Source: Pycnopodia helianthoides (lineage: Eukaryota; Echinodermata; Asteroidea; Forcipulatida; Asteriidae). From it: a stretch of DNA of 64,000 nt. The stretch lies in the NCBI GenBank assembly GCA_032158295.1, contig CM063244.1, positions 21,330,815 to 21,394,814 on the forward strand, read 5' to 3'. This document shows, in pieces, positions 1-12,600 of the stretch. Positions within the stretch are counted from its first letter, which is position 1. The number at the start of each line of letters is the position of its first letter. The notes beneath the pieces were generated by a model that was not told the DNA's origin, did no database searches, and worked only from the letters and a program-made list of their open reading frames with translations. Both the position numbers and the translations under genes were made by a program.

Positions 1-535
1 GTCTCAAAAATAGATTGTGGAGGTCTTCAGGTGGTAGAGTGGGGTTTAAGGTAAGGTGATTTAATTACTGAATACTTAAGCTACAATCATTGTCATAACT
101 CATTAGGACCCCCTGACCCCCAATCAACGTTGGCTTTCATTATGCGGTCTGCGCTCCATCTGGGGTGGTTAATATTATGATTATTATTATACTAATTATT
201 ATGATTTACTTCAACTAATATGCAACAATACAAGAATGTAGTATTTGTTACTTTTCCGTTATTAATGATGTAATGGAACAGTAACAGACAGGCAAGAACA
301 ACTATTGGAATAAGATGACAAGACAAACCCATTTTAAAATGGCCAGTATCAAAAACAAAGTGTACCTAACCACTGTGACTCGAGAGACTATTGATCCAAC
401 CGTAAAATGGGAAAATAATTCTAAACAAATAGATCTTAAATGGTCACAATATTGAGCGAGGGAGCAAGGGATTTTGTCAGGTGGCCCAAGCAGGAATTGT
501 AGCCTGTTTAAACGACAGAAGAAAACATTACTCAC
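1..535 (-). other. BBS2 intron 15 (partial)
   Basis: No exon or recognised repeat was seen. The stretch holds short ATT/TTA-rich runs near 175-205. The conserved C-terminal BBS2 helices expected next are absent here. Confidence 0.6.
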
Positions 536-648
536 ATGTCAGCCATAAGGCGAGCATCCTCTGCTCTGACCACCAGGCTACGAATCAGATTGGAATGATC
601 GGCCATCTCAGCGGTTAACTTTTGCCGCACTGAATGAAACTCGTCCAC
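536..648 (-). CDS. BBS2: BBS2 exon 15 (residues 601-638), last exon in window
   Basis: The acceptor is GCTTCAG and the donor GTGAGT, splitting codon 638 after AT. It encodes [18 protein letters not shown], then [18 protein letters not shown], the C-terminal helical segment. No further exon is visible in 1-535, so the remaining ~80 residues lie to the left of the window. Confidence 0.92.
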
Positions 649-3600
649 CTGAAGCAAAATCATTTCAAAGCATAGTTTGGGTGTTTATCGAAAAAGGTAA
701 ACTTTGATTGATATAAAGTTTGTACTTATGCCAACCTTTTTGAAGTTGTGAAGGTAGTGCATTCTGCTCTACCAGCCAGGCTCTACCTAGTGGATGATAC
801 CCATGCCTAAATCCTTAAATACTGTGAAGGGGGTGACCCTGTTTCACCCCCAGGAGTAGGTGGCAAAGTGCCCCTGGTGACAGTTGATTTGGGTCAACAG
901 CCCAAATCAGTTAAGTGTAGCCCTCACCTTGAAGTGGTTGTCCGGCCTTGTGAGTGAGGCCATATCTCATTAGAAAAAATTAGTTAAAAAAAACCCCACT
1001 CTTTTGCCATTGGTTGACAAAACTTGCGGCTGTGACATCACAAAAGAAAGGACAATAGCATGTGCTTTACCGAATTCCTTGGCTTGAAACACATTTTATT
1101 TTGTCAATTATTTGTTTTAGTCTTAAAAAAAATGTTGCACAAGAAAATTGCCTGCTTTCCCCCGGTCATAGCCAGGGTGGCCCTTGAAATGTTCCAGTAG
1201 AAATTTAGATTTACGTCATAGAGGTGCCTTTCTACCAAGAAAAACTGCCTCACCCTAACAAGAACAAAGTATCAGGCATACTGCATGTCCCTTACACTCA
1301 GACAACCTGTATGGCTGTGGGGTTGTTTAAAAAAGGTGAGACAATTCCTTCCAACTACCTTAATGAGAACATTGGTGAGTTCCTCCATGTGCATGGGGAA
1401 GTCAGCTGTGACTTGTAGGTCTTCGATTCCGAGGAAGTTAGAAATGGCCTGAATGAGGTCTCCAGCCAGATCCATGTCATCCGTCTTGATGCAGATCTGA
1501 TTACAGCAATGCAAATAACAGTTTTTAATAAACACCTCAGAGAGTAATTGTTCACTCTGATTGGTCGAAGACTGGTGGGGTGTATTAATATGTGACATAA
1601 AGACCAGGGCCCAATTTCATAGAGCTGCTAAGCACACAAATTTGCTTAGCATGTAATTTCTTTCGTGATAAAAACAGGGTTACCAACCAAATTTCCATGT
1701 GTTGCATATTGCTTGTTACTGGTATTCAGCTGTTGTTTGCTTATCCTGAAAATCAAGTGGAAATTTGGTTGGTAATCCTGTTTTTATCAATAAAGAAATT
1801 TCATGCTAAATTGTTGTGCTTAGCAGCTCTATGAAATTGGGCCCAGCTCTGTGAACTAGCGGATAAATGGCTCCTGAACAAGCACATTGTTGTATAAGAG
1901 TTCTGTATGCAGTGTGCTTGTTGTGTGGGAACTATCAAATCAACTGTTTTCATTGTGCCTATTGTTTGTGCTATGAATGACACTTGAACATGAACAAAAC
2001 AATTAAACAAATTTCAGTGAAAGTCGGTCAGAGGAGTCAGTCTTCACCACCTGGTAATGACCAGGTGGTGGCTGGCCATTAAGAACCCAGCCATTAAGAG
2101 CGTCCAGCCAGCAACCTTCAGCACTGTCCATTAACAGCAGCCAGCCGCCATCCCGATCCTTACCTCGCAGTAAAGACCAGCTCCTCACACTGTTATTACC
2201 TAATTAATGAATCACATTGATAAAGCACCCAATCCACATCAGAAAATGCTTCCAGGCCCATGTGCAATAATTAAAAAAACTAACAACTATTTATGAGATG
2301 GAAAAAAAAACGTTAAAATATATCTCAAATCTGGCTTAAAGGCCCTGTACACTATTGGTAAGATCGAAAAACACAATGTTCACAGATTCACACATAACTT
2401 ACATGATTTAAAATAAGTAATGGTAGAAAGGGTTCCTTAAAATATTTCTGCCTAAAATGCTATCGTTTCTGAGAAACGGGTAAAACAATAGTAATTATCG
2501 CGCGCGATAATTAAAAAAAACCAGAAAACACATAAGATCTCTTTTCACTATTTTCTCGTGACCTCGATAACCAATTGAGCTCAAACTTTCACAGGTTTGT
2601 TTGGTCATGCATATGTTTAATCACACAAAATGTGGACACTGATTTTGAGCTGTTACCAAAAGTGTACAATACCTTTAATAATACGAGATTCAGAATGAAA
2701 CATAAAACTTACACACAAAAAGGGCAAACATAAACACACTGCGTACAGTTTTGTTATTGAGGATTGGAAAAACAAAACTTTAATACCAAATCAAGTTAAA
2801 CCCAGGCGGAAAACTGCTAGAACAGTGCTCAGGAATTAAATTGACTAATAACAGAATTTGTTAACGCTAAGCAAATTGCTATTAAAATGATGATGAAGCA
2901 ATTGAAAAGCCAAAATTATGAGCACACAGGGGGGGATCATAAGCAATCTTCTTATGACCTCTGAGGGGAGGGCGCCCTTTTCATGTCACATCATTGATTT
3001 GTAAGATTTAAAACTTTGCATGGTGGGATTACAATCAAGTGAGCTTTGCGGAGACACCTAGTTATCTTTGAGAGCTGTCGTAGTTCTGAGAAGAACCGGT
3101 AGTTAACAACTTTGGTTCTTCTCAGGACCAACAAAGCTCATGAAGAGAATTATCTACATGGTGTCTCCGCAAACCTCACTTATTAATTGATTCTCATAAG
3201 GTCTATCAACCAAATTCACTTGTCGTCATCACAATAGTCTTAGTTAGGACATTTTGGGAGTCCAATTCCCTGTGTATTACTATGCAGGGTGTATTTTAGG
3301 TGACAAACACATGTGGTTTAGACAAGCACACCCGGTTAGACAAGCACACCCGGTTAGACAAGCACACCCGGTTACACAAGCACACCCGGTTAGACAAGCA
3401 CACCCGGTTAGACAAGCACACCCGGTTACACAAGCACACCCGTTTAGACAAGCACACCCGGTTAGACAAGCACACCCAGTTAGACAAGCACACCCGGTTA
3501 GACAAGCACACCCGGTTAGACAAGCACACCCGGTTAGACAAGCACACCCGGTTAGACAAGCACACCGGTTAGACAAGCACACCCGGTTAGACAAGCACAC

Positions 3601-6600
3601 CCGGTTAGACAAGCACACCCGGTTAGACAAGCACACCCGGTTAGACAAGCACACCCGGTTAGACAAGCACACCCGGTTAGACAAGCACACCCGGTTAGAC
3701 AAGCACACCCGGTTAGACAAGCACACCCGGTTAGACAAGCACACCCGGTTAGACAAGCACACCCGGTTAGACAAGCACACCCGGTTAGACAAGCACACCC
3801 GGTTAGACAAGCTCACACGATTTAAATCCTACAATGGCTGACAGTAACTGCGTGTGACTTCACTGCAATGGATCAATTGACAACATGATTTTTCACAAAC
3901 CATACTGCATTTGGGCTCAGGATATATTCACACACTGTTCGTTTCCCATCCCAACAAAATATAAATGTCTTCACCTGTCCACTGGTTTGCATGTTGAGGA
4001 ACACTGGTCCCGAGCCGCGCAGCGACATGAAACCAATGTTGAGCTCACCCGTACAGGTGATATCTTCATTCAAGAGGAAATTCTGGTTGGTCCACATCAA
4101 GACCTGCACAAACAAAGAGAGCAGAGAAAGATAATAGCTGGAATCCAATTGGAACAAATAGGATCTGAAATAATTTAATTGTTTGGAGATCATGGCCAAA
4201 TTTCACAGAGCTGTTTCAGCAGACATTTGTGCTTTAAAGGCCCTGGACACTATTGGTAATTACTCAAAATAATTGTTAGCATAAAAACTTACTGGTAACG
4301 AGCAATGGAGAGCTGTTGATAGTATAAAACATTGTGAGAAACGGCTCCCTCTGAAGTAACGTAGTTCTTTGAGAAAGAAGTAATTTCTCATAAAATATTT
4401 GAATTGATTTTGAGACCTCACGCGTGAGGTCTCGAAATCAAGCATCTGAAAGCACACAACTTCGTGTGACAAGGGTGTTTTTTCTTCCATTATTATCTCG
4501 CAACTTCGACGACAATTGAGTTCAAATTTTCACGGGTTTGTTATTTTGTGCATATGTTGATATACACCAAGTGAGAAGACTGGTCTTTGACAATTACCAA
4601 AGGTGTCAGTGTCTTTAAAGAGGGGCTACAATGTCAAATTCAGTTTTTTGATTCACTCATTTTCCAAGGAACAGAGTCCTCATGAAAGTGAGGGAAGTCT
4701 CTAACCTCACGTTGAAAAAAGGCAAAAAGTTCATTTTATTTAATACTCTTTCAGAGCAAAATTTGAAACATAACATTATTGGACTTCAAAAACAAATGGT
4801 CTGAACATTACAAAGGAGAGTTTGTGCACCAGTCAGAAGGTCAAAGTCACTGTCGTTTGACTGAATATAATCGGAAAAGTCAGAAATGAACCAAAAATCC
4901 TCTGTGCAAAATCATACAGACCACATATTTGAAATGTGACAGCATCAAACGCTTTTGGGATTTGAACCAAAATTGCACTTGAATGGTATCAAACACACTG
5001 GCAACTTACATGGTTTTAACCCGAGGCTGAATACTTGTAATTTGTTTTTTTTACTTTTCATAAGGACTCTTTCTAGTGGAAAAGGACTACATCCAAAAAA
5101 CTTAACTTGACCTTGAAGCCCCTCTGAAACAATGAACCTTTCCCATAAAATATGCTAATTACATTCACGCATGCGTGCACATACTACAAATGCGTGTGCG
5201 TGACGCCACCATCAGTCCCATACAAAAAGGCGAGACTAATTCTGCCAGTAGGGAGAATGCGCGGCACGATGTTCAATTGACATATTTCATGGGAAGGGTC
5301 TACTGTCTGCCTCCATTACCCCTGTGTGGTATCAGGCAAGCAAATGCACACAAAAAGGAAGAGAAGGAGTGGTACCTATCTAGAGCGTGAATGAATTGTT
5401 ACAGAGCGGATCCAGGATGCTCTGGAAATATTTAGCTCTTACATTTTTCCAACAGATGGAGTCCACAACAAGTATAAAAAGTTATTACGAGTCCCTTACC
5501 TCACGCTAAAACAGGGTAGAAATGTGTTTTCCTCGAAACACTCCCAGCCCCAAAATCTGAAAACGTGAGGTCAAACAAACCCCGCGACGAAGGACTCATA
5601 ACGTCGACGGCGGCTAGTTAGTTTGGACCTGCCTATATGAATGTACTGAGCTAACGCAAATACACCGCCAAACTCACGGCGTAGATGTGACTCTTTAAAG
5701 GAGGATCCTACAGGCATTGATCAGCAAGCCAATTTACAATGGATTTATGATTTGGGGATTTTCGTTCTTTAAGAGGCGAGGCGATTCCACGGCTCGGCTT
5801 GATTTTTAGTGCATCGCTCTACACGGCAAGAATTCACTCGACAAGTGCCGCGAAAAACGACGCAGACCGCATTATCACGGGGAGGCCCCTACACAACGCT
5901 TTCTTTCTTGAAGTTTCTGCGCATGCTCGGGAATACGGTTATTCCCATGACATTGCAATAATCATCGCTGGTGCACACGTTCAAACCGTATACATGTACA
6001 GCACTGGTCCGCACGCTCATGGTCTGCAGAGCTTATTAGTTCATTGGAAATTTTAGTTTTTAGCAAAAAACTACCCAACGTATAGGCTTCACTTTACAAT
6101 GACACAATTTAGGATACTCTGGATGGACAGAAAGAGTATTTAACTGTATGATGTAAGTTTGGTTTCTTCTTGACTTTGTTTTGTTTTCCAAGCAAAGAGA
6201 CATTTATGTGTGTGTTTAGAATGCTAACCGTGAGTTTTTAGCCGCCAGTCAAGGGGTCAATGCATATCATTACCATAGATAAACAGTTTTTGACTTTTGG
6301 CTGACAAAGCCGCGCGGAGAGGTGCATTTTCGACTTGAATTCTTTATTACTAAATGCAAATTTTAAGTGTAAAATGGTTATTAAACGGTATCTACGATGT
6401 CTATTTGGCCATAAAAAGGTAATAGTTAAAATATTGAGAGCATCCTGGAACCGCTCTTTAACGAACATACCCTTTGAATCCTCTCATTGACAGTGAAAGA
6501 AACGCTGCTCTTTGGTTCTGGTGTATCTTCAGGACAAGGGAGGTACATAGAGAAGCGTGGTAGCTGCCTTGTTAACTCAAACACATGGTACTGATTACTG

Positions 6601-9600
6601 CAAAAAAAAGAAACACACACATCACATGTTAGATTAATGTGAAACATGGCCGAGCGGTCTAGTCCGCCGGACCCAAGCTCTGGTGTTGTCAGCAGCAGAG
6701 TGTGGGTTCGAATCCCGGTCATGACACTTGCACCCTTGAGCAAGGCACTTAACCGTAATTGCTTCATAAAAAGTTGGGAATTAGGTATGTGCATTCTGCT
6801 CCACCAGCCAGGCGTTGTCAGCAGCAGAGTGTGGGTTCGAATCCCGGTCATGACACTTGCACCCTTGAGCATGGAACATAACCATAATTGCTTTGTAAAA
6901 AGTTGGGAAGGTAGTGCATTCTGCTCTACCAGCCAGGCTCCCAGTGGATGATACCCATGCAAAAATTCTTACGGACTGTGAAGGGGGTAACCCTGTTTCG
7001 GCCCCAGGAGTAGGTGGCAACGTGCCCCTGGTGACAGTTGATTTGGGTTGACAGCCCAAATCAGTTAAGTGTAGCCCTCACTTTGAAGTGGCCGTTCGGC
7101 CTTGTGAGTTAGGCGATATCTCATAAATAAAACAAAGAATTCAACAAAACTTGGTTCTTTCCTTAGAAGAAGAAGAAATTATAAGTATCCTTTTTCCTAA
7201 AAAGCTGCTACAGTAACATTATTTTTCAAGAAAGTGTGGCTTATTAGAAAACATCTTTTAAAAGAAAACTTTTACGTTTTTCATTCAACGGTAAAAGGAT
7301 TTCAGGTGGACTAATTCCAAGAATGATTAGCCCTCCCAGGGCTCGCCCTATCACTAGCCCGGCATACATTGTCTAGTAAAAAATGCTTTAGGCTAGTAAA
7401 CACCACTTCTCAACTTGCCCTATGGGCTACTAAAAACTGTGCAACCTACTTGGTTAAAATGCTCATTTCTTCCTTTTCAGATGTGAATAATTAATGTATA
7501 AAATGTGTTAACCTTTATTGAGTGTGTGAATATAACTTCATTTTGATTATTTAACTGGTTGTAATCGTTAACATTAACACATCAGAACATTATGGCAATT
7601 CCTGTTTAAAATCCGGGCTACTAAAACTTCCTGGGGGCAAGTAAAATGCACAGTTTACTGGCCCGGCGGGCTACTTTACATAAAGCTTAAGCGCAAAGCC
7701 TGCCTCCCCACATGTTTTTTGTTTTTCTTTTCTTTTTCCTTTTTTCCCCCGAGGAACCTCCCTTGAACCTAAAAACTTGCACACCATACACCCATCTCAT
7801 AACAACAGCTGAAGATTTGAACAACACAGGCTTGTTCATTTGATGGTTGTGGAGTCGGCAACGCAATAGTGATTGCTTAAAAAAAATCACAACCTCGGGA
7901 AAGAAAGATTGCTTAACATTCAGCGTCTGATTGTGTCCAGTAAGGTTTTAATCAACAGATTTATGTCATTTGCCTCGTACTACGTACTGTTCAACACTTG
8001 CCGCACCTTCTCCACACTTGCCTTTTTTTCCTCCCCTCTCCCCTTTCTCTCTCCGAGTTAGTGTTAACGTCTGCTAAGGATTTTTTTCAGCATTATGCAT
8101 TGTGATGTACAGTCTTGTGTGCATTTTAGGCAATGCAGTGTTTTACACGCTTAGCATAATTTTCACGTGCACCTTGACTCCAAAAACGTCAAGCGTGGTA
8201 GATAGTAGCCGTGCCCGATGTAGGTGCACAGGGGTCAATACAGTGCTTATCGTACCTGGGTAGGTTAGTAACTGACCAATCTTCTTGGCCTGCCACAGGG
8301 GGGAGGGCTTGGGGGGGTATTGCTTTTCAGTGGTGGGGGGCCTACGGGTCATGTTTTCCCCCTTTTTGGGGGGGGATGTTACATGTAACTGATTTTTTTG
8401 GGTGGGGACACATCTGGGGTACACTGGAATAATTTTTAAAATGGGGGGGGGGGGGGGGGGACACGACTTGTGCCACAAAATTTCCACAGGATACTGTGGA
8501 GCCTATTAAGTCCAGCGTACACAACCATGGGGTTTCCACATAATACCAGCTGTTCAAACAGAAGAGACCCATGTACCCAATGCTAGCCTTGAAGGTAAGG
8601 CACTTTCGTTATGAGTATGATATACTTTTCAATTTAAGTAATGACCGTTGAAGCTTTGCATGGTGTGTTTAACAGGAAGTGACTATTACTAGTAAAACTT
8701 GCAGGTACAACCGTGTGTAAATCTCTTTTGGAAGATTCTCTTCTCCTGCAGACGAGCAGCGGACACTGTTCAAAATGTCCAGACCACAACAGCTCTTCTC
8801 AGAAACAACACTCTTCCCCAGAAAAGATCTTATTTATTTATTACACACCCAACAGCACTATGAGCACCAATAACAGGATGAATAGGAAACGAGAAGAAAT
8901 GTCCAGTTTTAGACGTGGGAAGAAACCAAATGGGGGGGGGAAACCCACGCAATCAGGTAGGGACTGAAAACCCAATCAACACGCAAGGCTCCAGGTCTAA
9001 TGTGGGATTCGAACCGGGGTCCCCAGAGGTGAAAGGCAGGGAAAAGAACCCACCGAGCAAACCTGATCTCCCTTATTTACACATGGTTGTACCTTCAAGT
9101 TTACTCGTAACAGTTACTTCCTAACAAGAAATGATTCTTACCTGGATTTGCCTCCAACGAACGCCTTGATGTGAAGATCAACAGGTACATCTTTGGGAGG
9201 AATTACTTGGACTTTGACAGAGTTGCATAGGTTCTGAGCATTAGGGTGACTGTTGGTGAGATGTTTGAAAAAGGAATGAAAAGTATACTCACGCCGTTTG
9301 GTCATTCAATTTATTATTCTCAAGTCAAGCTTGAAACTAATTAATAACACAAACAAAGAGGTGCTCAAGAAGTGCTTCGGATCAAGAAAAATCATTTTTG
9401 ACAATTTTGTTAATGTGACTCAGCTTTCAAACCAACGCCATTTTATTAAAGTGACAGTTTCAATGAATATCAAAAAACCAACAATACAAATCACAGACTA
9501 CACAGTTATAAATACTTCGGTATGCAATTTTAATTCAATTTTTGTAATTCTTTTCAATTTAAATAAAATAAAATAAACAAAAACCATTCATTAGTTGGTG

Positions 9601-12600
9601 AAACTAAATGTCCCGCAGTCGATAATAAAACACACAAAAAAGGACAGTGGTTTTTTCTGTTCGGGTATCCCAATGATTGTTATGCAACTGGTGTTTGTGG
9701 GAAAATGGGAAAAAAATGTAGGTCAGTGTGCATCAACACATTGACTCAGCACATTCTGTCGAGTGACTGTCGAGCCTACAGAATTGGGTGAACGGCAACC
9801 CTTTGATATTTTTACTCCCCTTGTGGGATAACCAGACCCCCTCTGAAACCAGGGCTTCAGCTTTGGCTCCAGCTTAGAAGCCCTGTACCGAAAGCGCACA
9901 TTTTCAAATAACTGAGGGCCTAAGCCCAAGCCCAAGCCCAAAGCTCTGAATTTCGAAAAGGGCCTTAAAGGCACTGGACACTATTGGTAAATACTCAAAA
10001 TAATCGTTAGCATAAAAACTTACTTGGTAATGAGCAATGGAGAGCTGTTGATAGTATAAAACATTGTGAGAAACGGCTCCCTCTGAAGCAACGTAGTTTT
10101 CGAGAAAGAAGTAATTTCTCAGTAAAATATTGAATTGATTTTGAGACCTCACGCTTGAGGTCTCAAAATCAAGCATCTGAAAGCACACAACTCCGTGTGA
10201 CCATGGTGTGACAAGGGTGTTTTTTCTTCCATTATTATCTCGCAACTTCGACGACCAATTGAGTTCAAATTTTCACAGGTTTGTTATTTTGTGCATATGT
10301 TGAGATACACCAAGTGAGAAGACTGGTCTTTGACAATTACCAAAGGTGTCCAGTGTCTTTAAAATATTGTCCACAGTGTGCCTATCCCCAAGTGAGTCAA
10401 GATGTCTGTTTGACTTACACAACATGGCTCTCTCCTTCAAAGATTCCCTCAGCAAAGATCAAGATGGCTCTGACAACAGTGTCATTAGTTGTAGACACGG
10501 AGAGCTCTACGTGGGGCTGAAGCATAAAGAATCAAGAAAGTTAACCCTTCAGTACTTACTAAATCCTTTAGCACTATTAAAACATAGCGGCGTGGACATT
10601 CACAAGATTTTCTGCCGTACCTAGAAATCCTCAAACAACTTTCATTGTGATTATTTTCTTGTGCTATTTTTCTTGTGAATGATTTGCCGTTGTTTTGTTT
10701 GCTTTTATCAAATTGAAGCTTTGTGGTTGGACACATATGACAGATCAACAAAAATGAGGAAACATTATTTGTGCCTGAAGTAAAGATTTGCTACATGGAA
10801 AGTTGTGCACACATTTTTTCTCAACTGTACTGTTGTGTCCAAAAAACAAATGTTACAAAAAGTGTTTGCAAATAATCACAACATATACCTTTGGGAATAA
10901 AACCAAATGCCTCTGTTACCAACAGATAATTTCTTAACCTGAGGATTGTTTTCCATCACCAGGTACAAAAAAAAGGTTTTTCTTTTAAAATCAAAGAAAG
11001 CATGTCAACATGAAAAAACATTGGAAAATTCTAGTTCAGGACATGACCTTTGTTATGACCTTTTTGGTTGAGTGGAAGTAGGTCAAAGTTCTTGCAGCCG
11101 TTTTGCGTCAGATATGGGGGTTTGGTTTGAGTCGCTTTCTGCTGCTATGGTCCCCAAAGGGTTAACCCTCCTAGTCCTTCTGTCAGTGACTCTAGGCAAC
11201 ATTTTCCAGTGAGTTGACCAACCATTTGAAACCATCCGACTGCCAAGGTTGTGTACGGTGGCACAACTGTGCACAGAACTAACTGTGTACTGTGTACATG
11301 CATTCCCTCATGGTATCATATTGCAGGCTAGCATAGTTTATCTATCATTCAAAACCACAGTGAATGGTATTGAATGGTCAGACAGCAAGAGGGTTACTAT
11401 GATTAATGAGTTGATTATGAGTAAGTAGACTCACAGGTTTGTTAGTATCTCCTGCAGTCACCATGAGCGATGTCTGTAGCTGTGTGTTGGCTGGAATGAT
11501 CCCCATCTGAGCCTTGTCTAGCTCACCCATCCCTGATGGACGCTGGGTCTGGCCCGCCTTCAAACAAATCAATCAATATATAATCATTTTAATAATAGTA
11601 ATAATAATATGGGAGGCTACGTTCATCCTTTACTTGCAGCTGATAAGCTGAATCGCGAAGGACATGGCTACAATGTTGTCGAGTCTCAGCCAGCCACATC
11701 GACCCATATATGACCATGGGGGAATGAGGGGGGGGGGGAATCGGAGGGCCCAGAGAAAAACCCTTGTGGCACAGAAGATGATTGCACGTAGCGACCAAAT
11801 TTCATGGCCCACTTTATTTGGCTCCGACACAAACTTGCGTGCGATAGTTTGAAGCTAGTTCGAGGAGCTACTCAGCGCTCAGTCGAGGTGAGCTGAGGCT
11901 AAACTGTCAGATTTGCTGTAAATTTTTACAGGGCTTTGTGGATGTTTTGAACAGAAAGGTATTCATGAATGGGAATCAAAGTGTGTTGAATCGGTTTAAA
12001 CCAGTTGTTTAAACATGGTTGAGCTTGGTTCTTGATAACTTTACCTCGACTTTTGTCTGGATAAACTGTTGACTTCGTCTCAGTAAACCGTTGACTTTGT
12101 CTCGGTAAAACTTTCATGAACCAGGCCTCGACATGTTCAAACGACCAGTTTAAAACCGATTCACCGCACTTTGATTCCCTTATTAAAAAAAAATATCAAC
12201 CCCCCCATCTATGATAATGGAAATTACTCTTGAGAATTACCTTGGCATTCTCTTCATAGTTTTTGAGTTCCAGCAGAAGGTTCTGCTTCCTCTGGCTGAG
12301 CTCTCTGATGGTCTCTTGCTCTACGTTGGTATCCATCAGGTTACCCTTCAGCTCTTGGGAGGCGGGTAAGTAGCCGCGCACTGAGAAAATACAATTGAAA
12401 AATCAAACCAACTGAGGTTAGCATCGGGGTTCTTCACATGATTTTTTGTTTTTAAATGGTGGGGCTAACTTGAACCAAATTTTGAAAGTTTTGCCGTAGC
12501 TCTCTGAATTGAAATGAGGTCCTTAAAGATGGTTTTTTATTTGGTGTTGTTCTTTGGTTTTAAAAAGCCCTACTGTGCAAATCTGGGGCATTCTAACTAG

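Noticed and set aside
3254..3841. Long overlapping reading frames on both strands encoding six-residue repeats
   Set aside because: They are produced by the 18-bp minisatellite, lie in a BBS2 intron, and have no conserved sequence outside the repeat.
6646..6727. Functional tRNA-Leu gene
   Set aside because: A and B boxes are good, but the 3' acceptor strand does not pair with the 5' end and the sequence continues into a SINE body found elsewhere.
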